A stretch of DNA of 64,000 nt from Paramecium octaurelia. Its lineage: Eukaryota; Ciliophora; Oligohymenophorea; Peniculida; Parameciidae. The DNA is taken from contig CAJJDP010000047.1 of assembly GCA_905182995.1 (NCBI GenBank), forward strand, positions 59,885-123,884, written 5' to 3'. The notes below the pieces were generated by a model. The model ran no database searches and was not told where the DNA came from. It saw nothing but the letters and a program-made list of their open reading frames with translations. Of this stretch, positions 29,536 to 42,100 are shown piece after piece (positions within the stretch are counted from its first letter, which is position 1; each line of letters opens with the position of its first letter). Position numbers and translations under genes: made by a program.

Positions 29536-29740
29536 TATAACATTTGCACAAAAAAAATAATTCAAGGGATATAGGAAATATATAAATTTATATGTAAGTA
29601 TTTCTAATGAATAAATTTATCCATCTAATGTAGTTATTCTACTAAATCATACTCGCTATTTAGATTTACCTTAAAAGTTTTATAATAAATATAAAATATT
29701 ATTTAAAATTGGGCAACTAGGAATATTCTTGCATTTACTC
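29536..29740. mobile_element. TA-bounded insertion resembling a Paramecium IES
   Basis: Alpha reads AATAATATATACTAGTTTC where the pseudogene reads AATAATATGTA, then 205 extra bases ending in TA, then CGAGTTTC. Removing one TA plus the insert restores an ungapped alignment with alpha. Insertion at TA with TA at both ends is the hallmark of Paramecium internal eliminated sequences, which descend from Tc1/mariner elements. Against the end consensus TAYAGYNR, the right end (TAGAGTAA read inward) matches at all but one position; the left end (TATAACAT) matches less well. It may be an IES that lost its excision signal or is retained here. Confidence 0.55.
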
Positions 29741-30900
29741 TACGAGTTTCTAATAATAGGATCTTGCATTTATTGGGTTTAAATGATTTTGATCTAATTG
29801 CTTATTGGCCTATTATTTATAAGTTTATTATTTTGAAAAAGCAATAAAATTAAATAATTGGAATCTTCTTCTTCTTATCGAAAAATGATTTACTATATTA
29901 TGTTTCTTATGATAAGAATCCAGATATCAAAGTATTCTTTAAAAAATTAATCTATTTAACTTCATATCAAAGAGGTAACAGATTTATTGGAGTAACATGG
30001 GCAGAAAAAGTCTTTCTTATTTTTTTAATTTTTTATCTATAGAAACCTACCCAGAAAATTAAGCATGGGGAGTTTATTAAAATTTAACTCAAAAACTAAT
30101 ATAAGAAATTTAAAAGATTATGAAAACATTTTAATATAATATTTTATAAGATACTTTAAAATGATATTCTACAATTATCGTAATTTAAAGCTGCTAAAAT
30201 TAATATACTTACCCCTTACCTAATTTAAATCTGCTTTCTTAAATTATTAACCAAAACTTAATGTTTAATTCTCTATAATTATTGTTGAAAAAATAACCAA
30301 CTATGAATTTGAGTAAGAAGTTTATTACCTAATAATTTAACCTTTCTAATAGAATCTTTCATTCTTAACAGTGCCTTTATTTCTAGAAAATAAGAAATTA
30401 CTCTATAGTTTAGTAATTAAATATAAGTCTTAAAGCAATCCCTAAAGTTTTAATAAAATCTGTTTTATAGAGTATAGATATTTAAAATTATAATTGGTTC
30501 TCACAAATAGTAAATATTTTGCAATATAGACTCCTTGGCTTGTAAATTTTGGAGTTATAAAATCTTTAAATGATTCATAACTATGAAGATTTTACTGGAG
30601 AAATCGGAAATACTAGTTATCGCAAGTATGAATAAATTGTAATTTTTTAAATTAATAAAATAGAGAAACATTGTAAAAATTAAAGAAATTAAATTCTATA
30701 ACAAATAATCGATATGGCTATCTAAGTTAAAGATTACTTCAATAAAATTGATAAGTTTGTTGACAATTTACCTAAGGAAGTTTATAATTCCAAAGCTAAA
30801 GCATTTTTCTCATAGATGGTAATTATTCTGCTTTAATCATCAAACATAATTGATGTCATGAATAGTAAAATATCATCTTATAAAAATGCATATAATTAAA
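29671..30900. repeat. First copy of a 1230-bp exact duplicate (assembly overlap)
   Basis: Identical, as far as I compared, to 30902-32131. The copies are separated by a single N at 30901. The first copy ends at the N and the second starts inside the IES-like insertion, which is what two contig ends with an unmerged overlap look like. Confidence 0.85.
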
Positions 30901-30901
30901 N
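30901..30901. other. Single-N contig join
   Basis: One ambiguous base between two identical flanking sequences, interpreted as an artificial join. Confidence 0.85.
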
Positions 30902-32131
30902 TTAAAAGTTTTATAATAAATATAAAATATTATTTAAAATTGGGCAACTAGGAATATTCTTGCATTTACTCTACGAGTTTCTAATAATAGGATCTTGCAT
31001 TTATTGGGTTTAAATGATTTTGATCTAATTGCTTATTGGCCTATTATTTATAAGTTTATTATTTTGAAAAAGCAATAAAATTAAATAATTGGAATCTTCT
31101 TCTTCTTATCGAAAAATGATTTACTATATTATGTTTCTTATGATAAGAATCCAGATATCAAAGTATTCTTTAAAAAATTAATCTATTTAACTTCATATCA
31201 AAGAGGTAACAGATTTATTGGAGTAACATGGGCAGAAAAAGTCTTTCTTATTTTTTTAATTTTTTATCTATAGAAACCTACCCAGAAAATTAAGCATGGG
31301 GAGTTTATTAAAATTTAACTCAAAAACTAATATAAGAAATTTAAAAGATTATGAAAACATTTTAATATAATATTTTATAAGATACTTTAAAATGATATTC
31401 TACAATTATCGTAATTTAAAGCTGCTAAAATTAATATACTTACCCCTTACCTAATTTAAATCTGCTTTCTTAAATTATTAACCAAAACTTAATGTTTAAT
31501 TCTCTATAATTATTGTTGAAAAAATAACCAACTATGAATTTGAGTAAGAAGTTTATTACCTAATAATTTAACCTTTCTAATAGAATCTTTCATTCTTAAC
31601 AGTGCCTTTATTTCTAGAAAATAAGAAATTACTCTATAGTTTAGTAATTAAATATAAGTCTTAAAGCAATCCCTAAAGTTTTAATAAAATCTGTTTTATA
31701 GAGTATAGATATTTAAAATTATAATTGGTTCTCACAAATAGTAAATATTTTGCAATATAGACTCCTTGGCTTGTAAATTTTGGAGTTATAAAATCTTTAA
31801 ATGATTCATAACTATGAAGATTTTACTGGAGAAATCGGAAATACTAGTTATCGCAAGTATGAATAAATTGTAATTTTTTAAATTAATAAAATAGAGAAAC
31901 ATTGTAAAAATTAAAGAAATTAAATTCTATAACAAATAATCGATATGGCTATCTAAGTTAAAGATTACTTCAATAAAATTGATAAGTTTGTTGACAATTT
32001 ACCTAAGGAAGTTTATAATTCCAAAGCTAAAGCATTTTTCTCATAGATGGTAATTATTCTGCTTTAATCATCAAACATAATTGATGTCATGAATAGTAAA
32101 ATATCATCTTATAAAAATGCATATAATTAAA
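30902..32131. repeat. Second copy of the 1230-bp exact duplicate (assembly overlap)
   Basis: Copy of 29671-30900. Only from 32132 on does new pseudogene sequence appear (matching alpha from about base 14920), so collapsing the two copies gives a continuous relic. Confidence 0.85.
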
Positions 32132-32667
32132 CTAGGAAAATAAACTAAGGTTAGATATTCTATTCAAATTAGTCTATTTAAAATTTTGATTCAATAAGTT
32201 CCTAATAAGTTAAAGAAATGAAAATAGATTTTCAAGCCATTCAATCTGAATTTTCATAAAATCAGAAATATTTGGCCTTGGTACATTCTATCAGCATGTA
32301 AACTGTTGCTTTAGGAGTTGAAAGTAATGTTAGCTCTATCGCTGAAATCACCAAAAAAAAAAGGCCCTTTCTATTAATAGAAGACTAAAATGAATTAGAT
32401 TTCATAAATTCAATTGCTTTAAGAAAAGTAGAACAGTCTGAATAAATTTGCAAAATAAACGAAGAAGTAAAAGTTCTTAAGGTTTTGTTTAGACAAAATT
32501 AAATTTTTAGAAGGTCCTTCGGATGACTTTGTTAACTTATATTCTATTGCTGCTAAATAAAAAATTTTGTTAAAAAGTAGTTGAAATTAAATGAGGATAT
32601 CACCAAATTTAAATATTTTGTTATAAATAAGTTGCCAAGTAATCATTATTGATTTCTAAAATTAACA

Positions 32668-33156
32668 AATATTCTTCTCAATGAATAAATTGTAAATTAA
32701 GCCAGCTGATTTTGGTTTACCAATGTCTCTAAGCAGTGCTAAGCATATGTAAAAATATTGTAGGATGCATATAACTATAACTACAGAAATGCTAAAGTAA
32801 AATAATTCTATTAAAATATAATTAGAAAATCAAATTTTTATAAACATAAATGTGATATATAGTCTTTTTGGGATTAATCTCCATTTTTGGCTTACAAAGG
32901 ATTGCTAAGTCATTTTAAGGAAGCTTTTATTGGAAGATCCTAAAAATAATGAGTTTCAAAGATCTATTGAAATCTGTGGTTGTATTCGGAATAGTTTGAA
33001 CTTGGAAAGTCTGTTTTGAAAGTTAATATTCCATATAATTAAGATTTTATAAGAGATCTGTACGATTCTATAGATTAGTACGAATAACAATTAAATCAAG
33101 TTGAGTATATTCATCTATTGAAAATAAATATAAAAATCTAATAAACCATTATTTGA
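32668..33156 (+). pseudogene. Relic of a Ser/Thr protein kinase, catalytic C-lobe fragment
   Basis: Degenerate motifs appear in kinase order. NILLNEQ at 32668 is the catalytic-loop end. It is followed, one base out of frame, by ADFGL around 32705 (the DFG motif). Around 32850, KCDIQSFW resembles the subdomain IX motif CDIWSxG. Downstream, an open stretch (VNIPYNQDFIRDLYDSIDQY) looks like the kinase C-terminal tail, ending at TGA 33154. Frameshifts and the missing N-lobe make it non-functional. It directly abuts the end of the alpha relic, so the alpha copy was probably inserted into or joined to this gene by rearrangement. Confidence 0.5.
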
Positions 33157-33498
33157 GATTAAAGAATATTTTAAATGAAGAATTTTCCACTACTTTTAAT
33201 CTTAAAATCTAATTTAGGAATTGATTAGCTTTTAGATTTGTCATTAATAGGAAGTTCAATTTTAGGATTATACTCTCACTTTTTTTGATCAAGACTTATC
33301 AATAGAAAAAATGTGGAAAATTGCTCTATGTTATAATTTTTTGATTAATAAGAAAATGATAAAAAAATTTAAATTCTGATTTGTAGATTTTAACAGAATG
33401 CAAAATAGTAAGATATAAAAATAGATAATATGTATTCTATATATAATGAATATATAAATCTATTATAATATTTATAGATATTAAATTCAATATCCGAT
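33157..33498. other. AT-rich stretch without recognisable gene
   Basis: No supported coding signal, only short open stretches without motifs. It includes the 3' flank of the Rab gene. Confidence 0.5.
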
Positions 33499-34235
<737 letters not shown>

Positions 34236-34248
34236 AATAAATTAAATT
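34236..34248. promoter_or_regulatory. 13-bp divergent intergenic spacer
   Basis: Only 13 bases separate the Rab ATG (reverse strand) from the phosphatase ATG (forward strand). If both starts are right, each gene's promoter must overlap the other's 5' transcribed region. A later start for the phosphatase (ATG near 34459) would widen the gap. Confidence 0.5.
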
Positions 34249-35608
34249 ATGAAACCTAAACCAAAAATTGAAACTAATAATACAATTGATTAATTATCAA
34301 GGACAACTCAAAATCTCAATTCTTATCAATAAGATCTCCTCAATTCAGTTCGGAGCATCAATTCAAAGTCCAATTCCAACCCCAGTATTTTTGGGAAAGA
34401 AGTTCTCAAACAGAAGTACACTTAAGACTCTCCCTTTAAAAGGAAGCAATACAAAAATATGGAAATAGCTACCGCATTGCAAAAGCAGAATCAGATTATC
34501 CTATCAAAATACTATAAACCTTAGAACAACTCTTCAAAAAGTTAATAAACTTTGTTGCTAAATCACCTTGTCGCCAAAATAAATCCAAGTAACGAAATCA
34601 ATATGTTCAAACAATCTTAACCATCCTCAATTGATTCTAGACCCCTTACATCCCAAATCAATTAGACAAACTCGGCGTAAAACAGAAGGTAGGAATCAAT
34701 TGGATTGAAATATCAAAATATTTATGATGGAATATATCAGAAACCAAAGAAAGTACACTCACACTAGATATCTCCAGTTCATTCAAGGCAACTATCCTTA
34801 TAGCAATCCTAATCAATAACTAATAGAGTATAAAAATATTTTGAAAGCATTAAATTTAACAAAGAAGATGTCTAATTTTAGTACTACTTAGGAAAAATCA
34901 AGTAAGTGTTTACTCAGCCTCGTAAGGATGATTATTTTAGCTCTCTCTACAGAGAACATTTCTTTTAAACATATCAAGGGATTTATGCTGCATCCCATCT
35001 AAGAATAGCGGATCCAAATGATTTCAAAAAGAAAGCAATCAAAATTAAACGGAAAGAATAACATACAGGTATTAAGAATTTGTAAATTAGATAAAATATC
35101 TGTGATCTTTGATTTGGATGAAACTTTAGTTCATTGCAATGAGTCTATATTATAGAAATCTGATTTTCTTTTGAACATCAAGATGAGTCCCAATTTAGTG
35201 GTTAAAGCTGGAGTCAACATACGACCAGGAGCAATAGAATTATTGGAATCTTTGGTGGAACACTTTGAGATTATAGTTTTCACTGCATCACATTAATGTT
35301 ATGCCAAACAAGTATTGGATTATTTAGATCCAGAAAATAAATTGATTTCACATAGATTGTTTAGAGATAGTTGCAGTTAAACAACAGGAACTATGTACAC
35401 TAAAGATTTGAGAATATTTGACAGGCCACTAAGTCAAATCGTTTTAGTTGATAATGCATCTTACAATTATGCTTGGTAATTGGATAATGGAATACCTATT
35501 GTTCCATTTTATGATAACAAGGATGACCGAGAACTTTGGGGGTTATAGACTTATTTGATGGGAATGCGTGGGGTTTCAGATGTTAGAGAGTACAATAGGT
35601 AATAGTGA
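34249..35608 (+). CDS. FCP1/SCP-like (NIF domain) phosphatase
   Basis: 445 residues, with one 22-nt GT-AG intron (35069-35090) that restores frame just before the catalytic domain. The N-terminal 270 residues are Ser/Gln/Asn-rich and probably disordered. The HAD-family phosphatase core follows: DLDET at 281-285 (nucleophile and acid Asp of DxDxT), then FTASHQCYAKQVLDYLDP, HRLFRDSC, VLVDNASYNYAWQ and IPIVPFYDNKDDREL in the order typical of NIF/SCP domains. The usual DNSP is DNAS here. Family members dephosphorylate Ser/Thr, classically the RNA polymerase II C-terminal domain, but also other substrates, so the target is open. The domain ends almost at the C-terminus, as in SCPs. No BRCT domain, so it is not FCP1 proper. 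Confidence 0.92.
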
Positions 35609-35748
35609 TGTCAACTTTATTTTTAGAAACAAATTGAAATTAAATCAATTCTATGATGCTTCTAGTGCTGCCTGTGTTTTTGAAAAGCTTTTTCAATAAA
35701 AAATGGAAATATGATTTTAGTACATTTCTTATTTAATTTTATAATCTA

Positions 35749-36632
35749 ATGCAATAAACAACTGATTATGATGAAATGCAGCATTATCTCAAACTGGCTT
35801 AGGATGGGGACACTGAGGCTTAATTCAAAGTAGGTTTAATGTATGAGGATGGGAAGGGGGCACAATAAAATATTCAAGAATGCATTCAATGGTATTTTCA
35901 ATATATTTTTATTCCAGGTATCAATTGGCTGCCAATAAACATGCTTAAGCAGCATATAATTTGGCTTCCATTTATTATTTAGGCAGAGTTGTTGCTCCTG
36001 ATTATAAAATTGCATACAAATACTTTAGCAAGGCTGCTGAACTATAAAATGAATAAGGAATGTTCCAACTAGGCTTGATGCATTTATTTGGATAAGGTGT
36101 AGAACAGGATTTTGAGAAGAGTAGAAGTTGGTTTGAAAGAGCTGCTAAATTAGTACTTATTCATTTTTAATTACTTTTCAAGGGATCAGTATCAGCAATG
36201 AACAACCTTGGCAACATTTATAGATCCGGCATTGGAACTCATATTCAAATTGAGGAGGCCAAGAAATATTATCGGATGGCAGCAGATAAGGGCGATTTAT
36301 GTGCTATGACCAACTTGGCTACAGTCCTATTGCAAAGTAATCCAACTGAAGCCTTTGATTGGTACCTCCAGGCAGCCAAAGGTGGCTTTGAAAATGCTTA
36401 GTATAATCTGGCTGTGCTTTACGAAGAAGGAACTGGAACCAAATTGAATTTATAATAGGCACTATACTGGTATAAATAAGCAGCACAGGCTGGTAACATT
36501 GAAGCAAAAGAAGCAGTGACTCGTTTAAGTCCTATAGTTCAAAATTAACAATAAAATGACAAATAATAGTAAGGTTAGAATACATAATAATCGTCTGCCA
36601 AAAAAGGTGGGTGTGGCTGTTTTGTATTTTGA
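35749..36632 (+). CDS. Sel1-repeat protein with C-terminal CaaX-like box
   Basis: 275 residues after removing introns 35892-35917 (26 nt) and 36153-36182 (30 nt); the joined frame is exact. At least six tandem Sel1-like (TPR-related) repeats fill most of the protein: AQFKVGLMYEDGKG, AAYNLASIYYLG, GMFQLGLMHLFGQGV, AMNNLGNIYRSGIG, AMTNLATVL, AQYNLAVLYEEGTG. Such repeats form a superhelical scaffold for protein complexes. A Gln/Asn-rich linker leads to KKGGCGCFVF, so the last four residues, CFVF, have the form of a prenylation CaaX box with an additional Cys upstream. That suggests membrane attachment, which is inference. It is shorter than HRD3/SEL1L, lacks a signal peptide, and is unlikely to be an ER-lumenal ERAD factor. 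Confidence 0.92.
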
Positions 36633-36666
36633 TATTATCACTATTTATTATATATATAAATTAATA

Positions 36667-39032
36667 ATGGATAATGTTGAGGTGGAAGTCAAGAAACAAT
36701 TGAACTATTTGAGTAAGTCTGCAGAATTATCTTTCAGAATCACCAGCCAATCCTAAGGATTTCCCAAAAATTATGGATATTTACAAAAACCCAATTCAGA
36801 GAATATTAAAATTAAATTTTTATCCATTACTCAAGACCTTCCCCTCGTCTGAACTTATTTGTTTAGAATTAGAGAAGGATTTTAGCAATTAAGATTATGA
36901 AATTCAATTACAATCCCTCAAATTAACATATTCCATACCATTTAGCAATTTAATTCAAATTTTTAATTCCTGCGAAACAGCATTTTATTACATTATTGAA
37001 TAGTAGAATCCAAACAATTAATAGGTTATCTGATTTTCATTTGAAAGATTGTGTGCTGTCAATTCCATATTGCAATTGCTACTCACAAAAGAAACAAAAG
37101 TAGATTCAATAGAAATGCCAAAACTAAAAATAACTAATATTTACTTGAGAGTTGCTGAAAATTGTTTTTCCAACAACAGAGACATCTCAGCCAATTACAT
37201 AAAAAGTTTATCGAAATATTTATAAAGTAAATTGCAGAATCCCAATTACCTTACCTCAGTCAATTATGATACCGAACAAATTAAACAATCTTTATTGCTT
37301 AGAATTCAACTCCTATATGAAAAATATGATGAAGTTCGTATTAGATCTAAAATGCTATTTCTAGTATCTTAAGTCTTGCTTGATTCTCTAAATAGGTGCA
37401 GCACTGTTCAATAAAACCAAAATAAACTAATCTATAAACTAAACCCTCATGGATTTCATTAATAAAATTATCAAAGCTAAGCTTGTATGATATTCTGTAA
37501 TATAATTTTGAAATGGACATTATAATACAAATTTTCAACTTCCTAATCAATTTTATTCCTTAATATAAATCTTCTGGTTACTTTAATGCGAGCCAGTTTG
37601 TGTTGTAGCTTTATGATTGCATCGAAAAATATATAAAGAAGGTCAATTATAAAAAGAATTCAATCAGATATTGCTCTAAATTCTGTAATTAGATATGGAT
37701 TTGAATACAAATATAGCTACATCCATACAAATTATAGGAATATCTTTCCTTATTAAAACTAATTGAGTCGGCTTTTGTTTCTCCTCTATTACTTCGATAA
37801 TTTAAACCAAAAATCAATCGAATTACTTTATCAAAAAGACTAGTGCCATCTTAAGACTGTACAATTAGACTTGGTTCCTAACTAAAATAAAGGATGAACC
37901 TGAAGAACTAATTTGTTGCCTAATTATTGCAGCAATCCATTAAGAAACTAATAAATTGATACTATTGGAAATTAAGGAAATTTGTAATGCTTTCATTTGG
38001 AATGGTTGCAACATTGAAGCCATTATTATGTAAAAATTACTGATTTAAGAATGTATCAAGGTCATACCCTCTGATGAAATTTGGTTAAACGATTTAATTA
38101 ACAGAATGAACACTAATTAAATCAGCTTCAATCAGAAGGTTTAGACTCTCTTAATAATAACAAGAAAATTCAATGAGAGTAGTCTGAATTGTAAAATTAG
38201 ATTATATCAATATCTTGGCAGAGTTTAGAACCTTCATGATATAACCAGTGTAAACCTAAATTTTTCAGCTTAATCTCTTACAAAATGTCTTTGAGATTAT
38301 TATAATTTATCAATCAATTTTCATACACCTGAAAATCATATCAAGTAATAGATTTCTGGAATTACTTTCAGATTATAATGATAATTTACAATAAAGGAAA
38401 AATGATCACATTGCTCAACAATTGAATGAATACAATCGAAATTCTGTTAAATCACTTTAATACAAAGAATCCCTACAACAGGATCAATTATAAATCAAAA
38501 TTAATAATTAAATTGATTCAATCAATCACAATTTTCAAAATCTAACAACCTATCAAATAGCTTACATTATATTTCAGTATAAGTCATTTCCATCTGAATG
38601 AAGCACACTTATAATGAATTTAAGATCAATGCAATTACCTTAAAAAAATTTTTACTGAACTTCAATTAAGTTCCAAATTAATTACTGGAATAAGCGATTT
38701 TGTTTAAATTTGTTGTTCCCATACATAGGATTTTAAAAGTCCTGTATTTGTTTAGGATTTAGAGTCATCACAATTCCTCATTTAAATTAGATAATTTAGG
38801 AATAAGAATATTATTGGATAGAAATTCTTATATCTAGAATAAAATTACAAATTAATAGAGGAGTTACCCTTTTATAAAGGAAAACGATTATTTTATGTTG
38901 TTAAGGTAATTTGAAAACCATCAATGCATTTTGGTTTTGACATAATCCTGTAAGACATTAAGAATGAATCTTCGCAATCCTTGCTATCAGAATTTAAAAT
39001 TATAAAATGAGTATAAATCTTAATTTGATTGA
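36667..39032 (+). CDS. Unrecognised helical protein, multi-intron gene
   Basis: Starts MDNVEVEVKKQLNYL, 34 bp after the Sel1 gene. Introns that clearly restore frame are 36713-36737 (25 nt), 38250-38268 (19 nt) and 38577-38603 (27 nt). 37364-37395 (32 nt) is a good candidate. The route through 37690-37890 has competing solutions, including a 19-nt and a 26-nt intron ending near 37890. One in-frame TGA (37031-37033) is removed only by an unusual 45-nt intron (GT at about 37003 to AG at 37047) or by assuming a sequence error. The product is rich in amphipathic helices of HEAT/ARM-like character (LQEYLSLLKLIESAF, TLLIITRKFNESSLN), with no motif I can name. It ends at TGA 39030, converging on gene A (stop at 39195). 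Its last part is duplicated as fragments at 28440-28580 and 54971-55210. The gene is probable; exon structure is provisional. Confidence 0.6.
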
Positions 39033-39194
39033 ATAGAATGTAAACAAAACAATAAATATCGGTTTATGTCATATCTAATTAATGGTTAAAATTTAGCAAT
39101 AATAAAATCAATATTTCCACATAATCAAATTCATATTATGATGTATGTTTATATAAATTATATATTATTTTATATATTTTAAATAATATTTATA

Positions 39195-42100
39195 TCATTC
39201 CCTTGCTCCTTTTTATCTGAATAGTTAAATGATTGATTTTCCATTTTAAGTGATTTTTGAATCTTTTACTATGCTTTAATTGGCTAATAACAAAGATTAT
39301 CTGGAAAATGATTTATAACAAATTAATCTGAATTCTTTTTTTATATTTTCAGCTACTTAAATTTAACTCTATTCTTAATTTTCATCATTTTGTTTTATAT
39401 TTTAATCATTCTTAATTTATTCAATTGAATATAAATTTATAGATCCATCAAAAACCCCTGCTGCAAAATCAGTTCCATTTGGACTGAAAGTAAAACAACA
39501 AACTTAATCATTTTAATTTTCTATTTTCAAATGTTGTTCAAATTTATTTAACTCTTCATCATCAGAGTTTGTTAAATCCCAGAAATAAATTGATCCAGAT
39601 ACGCTGCCAACAATTAATTAAGTTCCGAAAGGATTGATACTGATAGTAACACAATCTCGGAAACTTTCTGATGATATCTACCTAATCACAATTAATTTCT
39701 TTTAATCTATAATTTTAACTATTAATATGAAGGTTAAGTAGAAAATAGCTAATATTGTATCCACAGATGCTGATACAATAACATCTGCCGAATTATCATT
39801 TATGACACTATTATATTAGCTCTCTATGATGTCCAAAGTATGAGTAAACAATACAGGACTCCCATTTATTAGTGTAATTAAATTTTAGAAATCTGATGAA
39901 TATTAAAGACCAATTACACTTTTATCGTTTAACTCTATTGTATGTAATTATTTAATCCTAATTAATTAATATGATTCTTCTGCATTGTAAACTAAAAGGT
40001 TCCCATATGCAGAAATAACGGGATTTGTTCTGCCAAATAATTATATATCATAAATAGCTATTTATTAAAATTATCCATTATTTAAAAGGTTCCATACCTT
40101 TATTTTTTTCTCAAATCCACAAACAAAATATTCTTTTTTTTTTGAAGAAAATGAAATACTTTTGAAAGGTTCTTCGAAAGAAACCGATGAAAGTAATTTA
40201 ATATTATGCAATTCTTGAATATCTAAAATATTGATTTTCTCCTCATTTCCTATTACCAATATCTTTAAATCAATAAGCATAACATAATTTCCAGACCATT
40301 AATCTGTATTTAATATTTACTTTTCGTTTTAAATGTCCCATATGATAAAGCCTTATTTATTTAATTATACAATATAATTTCCCATGTAAGTTGAGTAAAA
40401 TTCTAATGGCTGTTATTGTTCATCTATTAAAATCTTACTTTATCCAGGATTTAAAAAGCTGATCCTTTTATATCCATTCCAACCACCATTATAACATAAA
40501 ACTGATAAATTTTTAGGACAGAAAGTATAATTGTAACAAGTTTCTATCTACCAAATATTTTGTAATTTGAATTGAAAATCATCTTAAACAGAAAAAATAC
40601 AAATTGTTTCTTTTTAACTACAAACAAGTTCAGTGTCATCTTTTATAAATAATAAATTTTGAGTTGGTTGTTTTGTAGACAAAGTAATTTCTGTAGTAAT
40701 TGATTTCTCATAATTCCATAACTAAATTGTATAATCACTAGTAGCCAAAGCTATTAAAATTTCATTTTAAGAAATTGCTGCAATACCATTCAAATTTTAA
40801 ATATCTTTAGAATACTGTTATTAATTATTGAGATTGATTAACAAAAGATGCATTTTATTTTTATAATAGACTATTAAATTGCATGGCTTAGAAATCTATA
40901 AAATATCATCATTATAATAAGAAAAGTCGTCTAATTTAACAATAATTTCGTTTTATTTATTTTATATGTTCCACTTCATAATATTGCCACTTAAAGATGC
41001 TGTATATAGAATATTTGAATTATTCTTGCTAAATTAAAAAGATTTAGGATGTTCTTCAATCTCTAAGTTCACATCTTCTTACTATTAAGAGATGTCAACG
41101 ATAGCAATCTTTGATCCATATCTTTCTTAAATAGCTAAAAATCTATCATCATTTGATGTAATTGAATGTTCTAAGTTGTTAAGATCCTTTTTTTAAAATT
41201 TAATTTCTCTAGAAAAGCTATCGATTACTGTTATTTAATCTCCACTCATTAATATAAATAATTATTAACTGGTTGATAGATAACTGCTCTCAAATTATAT
41301 ATCTAAATCAATAGAAGGCAACTTTTCTTACATTTACTTAAGATTTGATATGATAATAGCATTACTATTTATTGATACAAAGCAATCTTGATATTGATAA
41401 TAAATTATATCAAATTTAACAGTAGCTGGTTCTAATAAAGTTTGTAATTGCTTTTTCCAACTATTATTTATTTTTTACCAAATAATCATATTATCTTTAT
41501 TATCTATAGATAATAATTGTCGACCATAATCCCATGATTTAATAATTACAACTTCAGACTAATGTCCTTCAAGACTTTCACTTTAGTCGGTTGATAAATT
41601 ATGAACCCTTACTATATTATCATAACCTTAAAATATCGTATCCTCATCATCTGATATACAAATTGGATTGGTTCTATACCTTTATTTTTCAAATTTTTTA
41701 TCCTTTTTATCTATTTTACCCAAACTCCAAACTTAAATTTTGGTAACTATTTTTGATTCATCATTATTTTATAAGCCTCTATCATTTGAAATAGTAGCAA
41801 AACAACCTGATGGAGAAAAGCATAAGAAATTTGAACATAAATATAGCTCATTTATTTTATAGTGCAAAGAAGTCTCTTATGGAAACATCACATCCCACAA
41901 ACATAATGATCCATCATAGCTTCCTGATGCCAACCATTTAGAACAAAAAGAGAATCCTAAACATAGTATATCTGCAGTATGTTCTTCTAGCATAATAATA
42001 AAGTTTTTTTCTAATAAATCCCATAAGATAATTGAGTGATCTTTACTACATGATGCAATAATAAGACCATCATTTGAGAAAGCCACTTGGTTGACACATA

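Larger units (their letters stand above)
28612..32665 (+). pseudogene. Decayed alpha-type NACHT-WD40 gene, internally deleted
   Basis: Begins with an ATG context and leader homologous to alpha (ATGATTGACAT, then the Arg-Gly-Gly-Gly-Cys-Gly region with a 1-nt frameshift). 28612 to about 30290 follows alpha 3023 to about 4650. It then jumps, near 30300-30370, to sequence matching alpha about 14320-15540. Roughly 9.7 kb is missing, including the whole NACHT domain and most WD40 repeats. Many small indels break the frame. It contains a TA-bounded 205-bp insertion (29536-29740) and an assembly duplication (29671-30900 repeated at 30902-32131), so the real relic is about 1.2 kb shorter than shown. 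It lies directly downstream of beta, implying an ancestral alternating alpha-beta array. Confidence 0.85.

Noticed and set aside
29671-32131. Biological tandem duplication in the pseudogene
   Set aside because: Exact identity around a single N is better explained by a contig overlap.
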